From Argentina anserina (lineage: Eukaryota > Streptophyta > Magnoliopsida > Rosales > Rosaceae): a DNA stretch of 64,000 nucleotides. Under the pieces are notes generated by a model. The model was not told the DNA's origin. It ran no database searches and saw only the letters and a list, made by a program, of their open reading frames with translations. The translations under genes and the position numbers were made by a program. Location: the NCBI RefSeq assembly GCF_933775445.1, contig NC_065876.1, positions 14,756,001 through 14,820,000 on the forward strand, read 5' to 3'. This document shows, piece after piece, positions 1 through 11,300 of this stretch (within the stretch, counting starts at the first letter, position 1; every line of letters begins with the position of its first letter).

Positions 1-105
1 AAATGCTCCAAGTCTGCACGAGCCTAAACTGCATAAGACAAGAAAAAAAAACAGAACAAAACGCTCCAAGTCTGCATGAGCTTAAACTGCACAAGGCACC
101 CAAAA
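1..105. repeat. two-copy tandem repeat, unit about 60 bp
   Basis: The motif gctccaagtctgca followed by a/cgagc, taaactgca and an A-rich tail occurs at about 5 and again at about 63, with a few substitutions. No gene is visible between here and 340. The repeat sits just 3' of the minus-strand plant-mobile-domain gene remnant and may be part of its 3' untranslated region. Confidence 0.6.
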
Positions 106-339
106 AAACAAAAAAAAACCCTTAAACTACGTGATGACTTGATTATTTCTTTAGAAGGATACGTAGGAAGCTTGAGAATAACAATCTTAAGTTCAGTCAC
201 ATCAAAATAAAAAAAAAGGTTTGTCTGCCGATCATAAAGCAAGTTCTTATTTCACTGATAGTAAGTTGAATTTCAAAATCGATTGATTATAAGATGATTG
301 AAAAAAAGAGGAGCGAGTCCTGATCATTCAAGTCAGCTA

Positions 340-3187
340 TCACATCCAGGTCAAACCCTTGAAGCTGCTACGATGATCTTCAAAATTGGCTCGCAACTTC
401 TTCGCTTCTTCAATCTCTGTTGCAGTCAGTTCTGGAATCTCTCGGATTTGGCACTTCTTTTGTTCTAGGTCAGCAAGTCTTGCATCGTGAAGAAAAAGGT
501 CTGCTTCTAGCGAGTCCAACGTCTGCTCTAGCTTCTGTTGTTCCTTCTTCAAGTTCTGAAGGGACTCAAGTGTAGACTGACGCTGATCGAAACTATTTCG
601 TCGAATTTCTCGGGCTGTCGTGATTTCAGACTCTGTCTCTGCCAATTTTTGGGCGCTTGTCCCCATGGCGCATTTGTGAGCGCATGCAAGCCTTGCCGAG
701 TCATATAGGGTAGCGCTTGTCATCAACTACTCCAATTTGTTTTTTATTGTTGATGGGTCGACTCCATATTTGCTAAGTTCATTCGTCAACATATCAAGTT
801 CATCCATCCCAGCAATAATCATCTTCAGAGAATACGTCGCTATCACGCCTTCTATCTTTTCACAAACTTCTGGAGCTGCTCGCATGCGGATATCGCGAAG
901 CCATTGACTTGTGTCCACTACCTCAATATCGCACACAACAGCTTCAAGAAATATTACTTTTTCTGAAGGCTTTGTACTTCTCGCCACCATGGACAAACCT
1001 GTGTATATGAGGGTGAAAATGAGCATAAATTATTGAAGAAATATGGGAAAATAATATATGAATAAATTCGCGTGCACCTCTCTGTTCAACTGGATGTGGT
1101 TCACTCTCCTTTCGACGTACGTCCTTTTCTGGGAAAATGTTAACTGCACACTCCTCAAAAGGAAATCGCAGTCACCTGAGCAGACTTCATCAAAATAACC
1201 GATATCTTCGAGCTAGGAGGATCAAAATTGAATCAAGTTGGCAATAAGTGAACTGTTGAATATGATACATAGCTAAAGGGGACGAGCACAAAAGCAAATA
1301 CAACAAAAATTGTTTAAGTGAATACCTCAACATGCGCAGGCACGAGTTTTGAAGGACCAGGAACATCCCCAAGAAAATTGCCGCCAAGATCAAAGTCGGC
1401 ATTAGTGTTGAATTAAATAGGTCCAAGATCAGCATCATCCCTCTTTTGACGTTTCAAGTGCACATCACTATGGGTACTACTGCTGCTTCTACTATGCCTT
1501 CTGGATGTAGCAACCTTCTCCTTCGACTTGGGACGGAAATCTGCTGAATCTCTGATTCCTTCCGAAACTGGAGGAGGTGGAATTTGATAGTTATCAACCA
1601 GGCGCAAAGCTACGGCGGAAACCAAAATTTGGAGAGGAGTTGTCGCACGGTCGTCTTCTTTAGCTTTTGGAGGCTCTTGTTGTGGCAAATTTACAATAAT
1701 TATCTTCATAGGCCTCTTCGACGCATAGTGATGAACCACCATTCGATGTAATCTTGAGTAACCATAAACTTGGTGATGTCACTTTTCATAGGCAAAATTA
1801 CCTCACCTTTTGTGCCAAGCTTCGTCAAGCTATCCCAAAGCGAGTATGTCCGAATCAAAGGTATGGGTCGACTATCTCTTTGGAATCTCCGGGAACACCC
1901 TGAACATATCCGAATTGTCGACTGAATCGCTGAGGATTATAGGGTTCGACTACTCGCCAACTATCTTGTCGTAGGGACACAAATCCGGAGCGAAGGCTAA
2001 TGAGATAGGCGGAATCTGAAGGAAGGGCTCCGTGGGTGTCAACGATCAGTTTGCGCGCACTTGAAACTTTGGCAAATCGTCTCATTCGAAAATTATCACA
2101 AGCGGTAAACAAGGCACGGGCCCGTTCATCATCAAAATTTCTTGCCGACAATTCCCCTGAAATATGAACCATTAAAGGCCTGAAGTTTTCTGGATGTCGA
2201 GAGAAGAAATGGGTGCTGAAATACTCGCCCAACCACCCATACAAGTAATGAAAAGGGAGTACAATTGGAGAGCTTCCCGGATCACTCGAGACGGATATGG
2301 TATTCAAACCCTGATATATATTCGCCAATACGGGAACTGCTAGACAATAGCGTTGACCTCGCGCCATTCTGTGAGTGATCTTAAAAACTACCGGACGAAT
2401 AAAACCTGGATCACTCTTCGGGAATAAGAATAAACAAAGCCAGCACACATAAAAGCAGAGAGGTAAACAGATTCCATGCTTGCGTCTTCTACGCCTAAGT
2501 CCTCAAATGGTAAAAGATCTTCTGGAATTCGCCCGCGAATCCCCGGAATGGCGCCCGATGGATCATGAGTATTAGTGGGCACGTCCCTCTTATTTCGTGT
2601 ACTCTTGGTAGGAGGCCTCTTGTATCTCATCTCGCGTTTGTACCAATCCATGTAGCTATCTTCACATTGCCACGCTCCTTCTTGCGCAATCTATGGTAAG
2701 CAAGAAACATATAACGACAGCTCTTGGGGATGAGAAGCTCCCCTTCTTTACTCTTTGCAGAAAACTCGGCAATGGGTGGAACAACTTCGTCATAAAACCT
2801 TCCAAGGATAGGCAAGCCTCCAATATGCTCAAGGTCCAAAAGAGATATAGACATCTCCCATTGCGATGTGTGCAGAGTATTTGTAGCAGGGCACCAATAC
2901 TCACAAAAAGCTCGCACAACAGGAGGAAAATGATCGTAGCTGAACAATGACACAAACACTGCTCGATAGAGGCCCGTTTTCTTGATGAGGTCTTTGTTTC
3001 GGCTTAAAACGTCTTCTACCCACTCCCAGTAGCACTCTGTGTAGGTGAAACCGCCGGTATTTCGAAAGGTACCCCATCGCGCAGAGTTGTTGGATATAGA
3101 GTCAAAAGTCAAAAGTAAAAAAAAAAGGATCGCATTAAAAAACGCGAGCCCGAGCAGAAAACTCAACCCACACAGCAGCAGCAACAT
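340..3187 (-). pseudogene. plant mobile domain (aminotransferase-like PMD) gene remnant with coiled-coil tail
   Basis: Read on the minus strand, translations in successive frames match the plant mobile domain family, found both in host genes (MAIN/MAIL type) and in transposons. The N-terminal part (about 3120-2650) has RWGTFRNTGGFTYTECYWEW and LLDLEHIGGLPILGRFYDE. The middle (about 2450-1855) has GQRYCLAVPVLANIYQGLN and YLYGWLGEYFSTHF. A linker with an SR/basic stretch follows (1742-1413). Two C-terminal open segments (1026-727 and 726-340) are helical; the last is rich in K/E/Q heptads and looks like a coiled coil. The frame shifts near 2645, 2445, 1860 and 1740, at points where the homologous protein would simply continue, so the gene is broken as it stands. 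Unrecognised short introns could explain one or two shifts but not all. The upstream 3187 start runs into low-complexity sequence and is probably not the real start. The function of the family is poorly known. Confidence 0.75.
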
Positions 3188-3490
3188 GCGTCGTCACCAG
3201 CCCAGCGCTGATCTCCACCACAAGCGCTCCTCCGTCCGGCAGACCCGAGCGGGAGCCGCCACTGCAGCTCGCACGCACCTCGGCCTTTCACACGCCAGAT
3301 CGGCGTCCTCCGGCCGACGCACCACCCACGTGGGGACTGCCTCGCCGTCACCGTCTCCCCCTCCGGTCGTGGGCGGCCTTATCGTTGCCAGAAGCAAGAA
3401 CCAAGAAAAAAAAGTCGGCTGATCCGGTGTCTCCGCCGCCTCTCCGGCCACCGTTTGGGTCAACTCCGGTATTTTTCTTCTTCTCCTCCT
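3160..3490. other. GC- and CpG-rich island at the 5' end of the PMD remnant
   Basis: About 330 bp with much higher GC content and many CG dinucleotides than anything within several kb. Both strands are open for about 60-125 codons, which GC-rich sequence gives by chance, and none of the translations resembles a known protein. It is followed by an intron-like stretch (3495-3735) ending in tttgcag, so it could be a non-coding first exon of a plus-strand transcript or a promoter region. No gene is assigned. Confidence 0.4.
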
Positions 3491-3747
3491 CATGCTAGGC
3501 AAGTCTGTATCATTAGTTCATGGATTTGACAAAGTTTTGAGGAATTCGGATGTTGGAAATTTCTGAGGCCGTGTTGTTATTGGTCGTGTTTCGATCGCGA
3601 CGTTTGCTTCAGTATTCTAGTATTCTTGATATCTGTGGTGAAATTTTGTTGTTAGCTTCCATGGATTGAATAGATTAGAATTCCATATTGCTGCATGTTA
3701 GTTTGTTGAAATGAACTCTGCTCCTTTACTTTGCAGAGAAGCTGCCT

Positions 3748-3826
3748 GAAAAAAAAAAGAGCAACATTAGTCAGTGAGGAGCTGAAGAAAAAAAGAGCAG
3801 CACCAGTCAGTAAGGGGCTGAAGAAT
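3748..3826. repeat. two-copy tandem repeat of about 37 bp
   Basis: The A-rich run plus agagcaacattagtcagt and gaggagctgaag is repeated once as agagcagcaccagtcagt and aaggggctgaag. From here to 4417 I see only AT-rich sequence without a supported gene. Confidence 0.55.
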
Positions 3827-4417
3827 AAGAAGTTTCAATTCACAGGAGACTACATGTTCTTCTATGTATTGAATTAAGGAAATTGCAGGTGATTAAATAG
3901 GAGATTACAAGAAAACTTTATGGGACAAAATGATGGAAAATGGCTCGCACTCACAATGTGTTGATGGCATTTGCCAGAAATGGAGGATTTGTGGTGTTGT
4001 TTGGTGAGATGTTTGGCCAAAATATACATTTCTTTATGACCAACCACAATAGAAAACTTAAAAAAAAAATTAAAAAAAATTATGGAAAAAAAGATGATGG
4101 GTATCAATGATAATGATGGGTATGGGCATCAATGATATCATTTGCCTCATCCTATGTACCATCATGAACAAGATGACTATTACTGTGGACCATGAATTCC
4201 GGTACATTTTCAGTATTATTGTCGTGAGGGCATAGACATTTTCAATGATGGATAGAAAAATTTTCAAAAAATTTAATTCATCTGATTCAGATATATGATG
4301 GAAAGACTACAAAATTTGCGGAGCCTTTGAAGCTAGCTCTACAAATTTTCCAAAATCAAAATACATACTTCAAGCTGCGCTTTCGGCACGTGACGACGAC
4401 ATGTCTGCAGCACGACT

Positions 4418-5289
4418 TGAAGTGAGGGCATTTGTAGACACATGAAATTTAATGAAGTAAATTATCTTCGTTAAAAAATTAAATCGACCAAGAGCCCGAC
4501 AAAATTGCACACGTGGCCAAAAGTCAACAAAGTTAGTGCGGATCTGAATAAAACTCATATCAGCACATAAACGGATGATCGTAATCAAAACTACGTGATT
4601 CCGAAAATTGAATGTTTTTGACGATTCGAAATGGTAATCGGACATTTGATTAAATCAATAAATTTCTTAACGGTTATAATTAAATCAACTATTTTTTGTT
4701 TAATTTAGTTATGAGAATAACTAATTTTAAATTAATCAAAACATACGTATTGATTTAATTATACGATTAAAGAATTTATTATTTTAGTGTCATTAAAGTA
4801 TTATACAAAATAGAAACATTGACACTATAAATACCCCTTTCAACATGAAGAGAGGGGACTTGAGAATAAGGGAGAAAATCACTTGAGCAAGATCACTCTC
4901 GAAAAATCCCGAAGTCTCTCAAGTCCACGAAGATCTTCAAGTCCACGAAGATCATCAAATCCACGAAGAATCGTCAAGCCACCAAATCGCTCGTTCTTTA
5001 TCAAATCCAAATCCAAATGCTCGTTCTTTATCAAATCCAAATCCAAATCCAAACTCAAGTCCACGAAGAATCATCAAGCGGCCAAATCGCTCATTCTTCA
5101 TCAAATCCAAATCCAAATCAAACTCAAACTCTTAAGATCAAGCGCACGTCACCCTTGAGCCAAATCATATACGGAGATAGAATCAGAAGAGTTCACAAAG
5201 ATTGTAACCCCGCGCTTGATATTTAATAAATCACATTTTATTTTTACACGTGTCTGCACTCTTATTGGTTTTCAGATTATCGTTCTACA
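4418..5289 (+). mobile_element. LTR of a retrotransposon, probably solo
   Basis: The unit begins near tgaagtgagggcatttgtag and ends near gttttcagattatcgttctaca. It has the order expected of an LTR. There is an AT-rich U3, a TATA box (ctataaatacccc, about 4826), then a leader of short repeats (tcaagtccacgaagatc and tcaaatccaaatccaa), and an AATAAA signal with T-rich sequence (about 5224) before the 3' end. No target-site duplication is convincing and no primer-binding site or gag-pol follows, so a solo or truncated LTR is the best reading. The short plus-strand open frames at 4883-5226 are just the leader repeats. Confidence 0.6.
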
Positions 5290-8200
5290 AGGTGCTCTTG
5301 CATCTGATCTAAATTTGTACTGTTCGATTTTTCTAGCTTGAAATAAAAGTCTAACCTCGATTGAAAAAAAAAACTAGTATGAATCAAAGAGTTTTTAATG
5401 AGTTTGAACCTACATTGATCCACTGATATGTCGTAAGCAGTACTGATAGTACTTAGTACTCAGTAAGGGATCAATGGATGAATACTCGCTGTGATACTTC
5501 TTTATTTTTCATGAGAATTCATTTCTCAAAACATAATAAAATGAAACATAGTAAGGACGATCGGCAAAGAATCACCAACCTACTGTATATAGCGAGGGAT
5601 TGATCGAAACTAAGCAGTTGATAAGATGATAAGTTGTCAAGTGATGAAATCAGATTGTACATATACCTGACTCTAGCGAACAAGCTAGTCTGGGATGACA
5701 CTTAACTCCTCCTGAATCAAAATATTTGGCATAGGGATTACGTACCCCGGCCTTTAGCCAGCAATCAGATAACAATTTACGTGTCTTCACTTTGACACAC
5801 TTCTCAGGATTCTCAGGCTCAGTTCCATGTGATTTTAGACTTCGATGTTTGGTTGGAATTTACTTGAGTGTTTCTTCTAACCATTTAAGGATGTCGTAGA
5901 TGCTCACTTGGCCATCTCTTTCATTCTCTCCCTCTCAACTGTAGGCCAAATGTTTTGATACCTAAATGAGAAAAACAAGAGTATAATTAGCTCGACCTCG
6001 ATGCTTTGTCTTTAGGCTTCTGAAAAGATGCAACGCTTAAAAAAAATTATGTATTGAGGAAATGACCAATTACTTGAAATTTCCTAATTCCTTCTCTGTG
6101 ACTCTGCATAAGAAAACAGCATTACTAATGTAGTTAGCTATGCTAGATTTCTTCAACCTTCAAGAGAAGTGGTCCTTAACTCAAGTTACAGGACTGTACT
6201 GTGCATACTATTCAGTTAAGTAATGTCTATGGCAATGGTAATTTGAAAATGACCAAATCCTGTATGATAAGAAACTGATAATTAAGTGGACAGCTACGGC
6301 ATCCATGCATGCCTGAATTCTGGTGCAAATAACACCAGGACGTTGGCCATCTACATCGATCAGTTGTTACTTGCTACATACAAATCCGTTCTGATCGATG
6401 CAGCCAACGTTTCAACTGTGTAGCTATTTTTTGTTATGTTATTTAAGGTGCATAGTGCAGATAATCATGGAAATTAAGAAATAAGAACCATTTTTAACCA
6501 GGGTTTCCATTCATCACGTTCCATACAATCTAAGCTGGACTCGACCAATGTCATGAAGTTATATGAACAGTTGCTGAAAAAATGACAACACAATTGGCAA
6601 GCAATTAATTGTGGTCCAATATTTCACATGTTCATGTACTACATTACATTAAATTCAGTGACCATATAAACCAGTATAATCATCAATTCCTTCACACATT
6701 CCATATCACCAATAAATTTATTTTATCACTTTATCATGGCTTACCAACTTCTTTGCATTTAAGGACCCTGGAATGCCCAGTACAGAAGAAAGTCCACCAA
6801 ATCAGTATCACACGAGTACGAGAGAGTGATGAATTCTGCATCAGCGCGCCATCGGATATTCAGTCATGACCAACACAGCAGCAGGAGCCGCGTCAACTTA
6901 GACAGTAGCAGCCCTCGTTTGGAAGATGGAGATCATGTGAAGGGGAAAAAGAACAAGTTTATCAAAGGAAGATATGAGGCACAAGAACATCCAAGGTTGG
7001 CCTGTAGTACGTGACATCTTGTATCAGTCACATCATAAGGCAAGAGCATTTTACAATGAGTTCTGATGTGATGCAATATATGATAATGGTGTTGACACAA
7101 CTACGAGGCAAGGATATAATCATGAAGTCATGTTGGTTGATCCATATTTTTCAATCCCAACAACTCCTTTCACTTCCCATGATTATTCTACCAAGTACTA
7201 CTAATTACAAATGTATTGTTGTGTTGAAGAAATTGCAAAGCCAGGTACTTCAGTAATGGATGTACAGCTAATTATGCTCAAGAAGTTGCGAAGCATTATG
7301 TCATGCCATCATGCTGCTACAAGTTTAGTTGATGTCGACTATGTACGCTTAATGTACATAATACATTGTTTGCTAATAATTTAAGAGTTTCAGACAAATA
7401 AGTGTCTAACCTGGCTTCCGAGTTTGTTTGCAAGAGGTCTGTTTCTCTAAATTTGTACTTCTCTTTGGTGCCAGTTAGCTTGTGTTACTTGGTAGAATTA
7501 TCAATAAAGGAGTCGACTTAAGCCTTTGGAGTCCTACTCTTTTATCTTTTCTTCATAATCATGATAGAGAATAAAACCTTACTGAATTGCAAGACCAACT
7601 AGCAGATTCATCAATTCGTTCATAACCATCAGTTTATATTCTCTCTTTACATTGTAATTATCTCTTTTCATTTAGTTAGTCATACTTCCGGTAGATCATG
7701 CGAGCTGAATGACAAAATGAACAGTCTAAAGACCTGCTGGAACACAAGTCTTATCTTGCGATGTTCTCAAGTCCATCCCAAAAGGTATAGATATTGACAG
7801 TTCAAGCCTCTCCCAAAGCTGTGCGACGGCTCTCGGCTCCCGGCTCCTGAACTTAACCCACCCTATGGTAACTCGCAAACTACTCGACAATATATGCGAA
7901 TTATTACTGAGGCATATATGCTGAACTTAGACCTATCAGTCTGCCCCAGTTCCAGTCCTCACTTTCAGTACCATATGTAATATGTTATCATCTTACCCCA
8001 AAGGATAGGGAAGTAGAGTTGGGCCCTTCTCCAACCATATGAACAACCAGAAGATTTCTATAAATTCAAATCAAATCCGTCACTTAAACATGTTACAATC
8101 TGCTCCATAACAATTGTAAGTTAAATGAATGAAGTCAAAGGTATGGAACGTAAGATCTAAGCCCTGACGAGAAATCCTATGCAAGAATATTCATACTGAT

Positions 8201-8311
8201 TGGCTTGTCTTTGTCAATAAATTGTGGAACAGTAAAATTGCACAGAAAGCCTAGGCAAACTAAATAACTGAACTTAAGAAGAAGAAAATACGTTCCACCT
8301 TAACAAGGAAT
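5290..8311. other. about 3 kb with no firmly supported gene
   Basis: AT-rich sequence with only short open frames. The part next to 8312 should contain the 3' untranslated region of the deadenylase gene. A plus-strand transcript-like stretch at about 6830-7260 has short open pieces in several frames and resembles no family I know. Possible minus-strand terminal exons at 5904-6103 are listed separately. Confidence 0.5.
5904..6103 (-). CDS. possible last two exons of an unidentified gene
   Basis: On the minus strand a 30-nt exon (6103-6074, preceded by ttatgcag and followed by gtaatt) and a 58-nt exon (5961-5904, preceded by catttag) join in phase. They encode a terminal peptide containing VTEKELGNFK and IWPTVERERMKEMAK before a TGA stop. 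The composition and the clean splice sites look gene-like, but I do not recognise the protein and found no convincing upstream exons between 6103 and 8300. It may be a truncated gene copy or chance. Confidence 0.25.
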
Positions 8312-11300
8312 TTATTCCCAGGATATCACAAACTCAGCACCAATTGGTAAATGGTCACTTGGATGATTAAAGTTGGGTAATCCTCCACTAATATCAGAGG
8401 ATTCTGGTTCTGGAAGCTCGAGGAAACTGACTGGCTGTATTTGGTCACTAGGGGAAAAGAATATATAATCCAATGTGCCTGTGAAGCCAGGGGTGTAATT
8501 CGTAAAAGGTGGTTCACCCCTTGTAGAAGCATAGACACTGCACAAAGGAATAGGCAGATCTTCAAGAACATCAAGTGTTGGTGAAGATGAACAGTTGCCC
8601 GAAATAAGATACTGGTAAACCTGAAATATCAGAAATGCTAGATACAGTGAGAAGAAAAGTATTTTAGCTTAAATTTTCCGAATTCCAAGCAAGCAAGCAA
8701 CCAATGATTAGTCTTTTGGAGTATACTTGTATACATCTAAGCACTCCATATGTACATCTCCTCATACAATTTATGTGTTTCTACTTTGGTATTATTTCAG
8801 TCATCTACCTATTTGCCCACAAAAAGTCCAATATGCTTTGGCTAACATTACTAAGCAAGGATGTTATTTAGAGAAAACACTGAATTGATTTAAGTCTGGA
8901 AGACCTTTGCATGCCTTTCAACGCATGCTGCAGTGGTCTTTCAAGGAGTTAAGACACCAACTAGTAGACTGAAAAAGTAGAAATCATTCATGTCAAGATT
9001 TTGTATGCACTATATTAACTATCATAAGTTGATGTTCAGTTTATGAAGAATGATTATGAGTCTAGTGTTTTTAAGAGCCTGAGTGTCTAGGGTCTTGAGT
9101 GTGTCTTTGTGTCTATTTAACTCTATTTAATACCGATTATTCATAAGTTTTAGCAGTTACGTACAGTCTTATGGTGATCTAGGAGTCTAAGAGTTGTGTT
9201 TGAAGCCTATAAATATGGCTATCTATTGTAGTTCCAAATCAGATTTAAATGGTTTATAAAATTATCATATTGAAGGTTGTGCCTTGTTTTTTCTACCTCC
9301 CTCATTCTATTTATCCCTTCTAAAACCTATGTCTCTCTAATACTACTGTCTCCTGCATTCAGAAGTTGCATGCCCAATCACTGAAGAAAAAATATATATT
9401 GCCATAGGCAACGGAGAAAAAAATATGCAGATCAAGAACTTCAAGAACATCAACCTTATCTCCTGGGGTTGAATTGAAGTCACCGGCTATAAGTAATAAT
9501 GGGGTGCACCCAAACTTATCTGATATCAATTTCTTAAATTGAGACAAGCGTGATATCAGGTATTTAGCTTGTGCAAGCTTAACGTCTTCCCAATCTGGAT
9601 CCCTGAAGCATAGATATCAGTATGAGACTATAAGCTGGGCTTTTACGGCCAATATGCACAAAAGAAACTATCAACTAAACTAGAAGGAAATGAATAAGAA
9701 ATAACCAACAATTTACCATTACCAGTAAATATGAGTGTTTGCCAGTATAACAACATTTTGTGAAGGACCTTTAAACTTGAATGCGGCTATAAGTCCCACA
9801 CAATCACGTTTTAGCCTGATACAAGGATCATTAGGATCTCCACGATCATTCTTATTCGAACCTGAATAAGAATGAACTGTAATGTATCATAGTTTAACAG
9901 ATTGTAATAATCATTAATCTTCTAAGGTGAAAAGGAAGTAGCCGAAAACCCAATAAGGAAACAGACAAAACAGAAGAGTATGCCACAGGAAAATTAACAA
10001 GGCAGCATACACAAAACACCAAACAGATGAAAAAAAGACAGATATCAGGGTCGCTTGGACCTCCAAATCAGTACCCACAAAAGCAGCATTCACTAACTAA
10101 TAGATACATATTGCAGCAGGATGAATCCTCCGGTAGGTTCTGAATATTACATAGACCAGTATATTTCAAAAGGTATGATTCCCCCACTGGATATCATGTC
10201 TACTTATCTAGATTAAAGAGGAACCAGTGAATTACAACATCTCGCCTTGCCCATAGTTTCAGGAGTAACCTTTTGCAAATAATACGAATCTACTATTATT
10301 AAGAAAATAACTGTCAACTAATTTATTTAAAATGCCCCATACATAGTTTTACACTTAATAAGTGTATTGGTGTCTTACTCACAAGGAGATAGAAGACGAC
10401 CTACTTTTCCCTGAAAAATCTGTCAATAAATGATGAACCCCATTGAAAGTTAATAACACAGGGCAGAAGCAGCAAGGAATCTGAAAAGTAAGAGCATTAA
10501 AGCCTTTTTTACTTGAACACTCTTTCTCCCAGCCTAGTTTTCTTGTCTATTCTTTTTCTTTTTTTCTATCTGCAGTAATCTTCATCAGCAAATTCAACTG
10601 GCATGTGTGAAACTGAATACCTATAGAGTACTCTACAGTATACAGTGTAGTAAATAAGTACATATCCTTCACTACCAACACTGTAAAAGTGCAGCATAAC
10701 TAAAGCTGATGAAGTGATGATGACACTAATGCCTCGAGGATTGTTCAGAACACAGAACATTAAAACTGGACTATCCATACAAACACAAAACAACAACAAA
10801 GACATTAAATAAACAAAAAAAGAAAAAAGAAGTTAATGTCAAGTACCATTTTTGTTTGCGCTAGCTTCCTCGTCATATTTTATATCAACACCCAGAACCT
10901 TTCGCCCTTGAATCGAATCTACAAGATCATTGTAATCTATAAAATCCTCCATCACCAACTCTGCCCTGAAGCATCAGAAACAGTTAAAACAGTCGATAAA
11001 AATCAAACCCAAGTCCTCAACTGTATACTATTACTAGCACTGTATATGTGTTATTGAGGGGGTGAATTGGGCTTGACATTTGTTTTAGCTTAATCTGCTT
11101 CTAATGTTTCTCAAATTCCTGTAGTTTAATCTCCATTAGTTTTTAACCCCTGTAGATTTGCTCTTTTAGAGTTGACTTTCAGTTGGCACTATCAAATATG
11201 AAGGACTTGCTGTTCCTCTTGGACCATCAACTTACTCATTTAGAAAATGCTTATAAATTTCCAAGTTAGCATTGTCCCTACTTGGTTTCTAGTTAACAAC

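Noticed and set aside
8312..8545. Separate small gene from the ATG at 8545
   Set aside because: It is the 3' part of the last CCR4-4 exon (GFTGTLDYIFFS to SWE).
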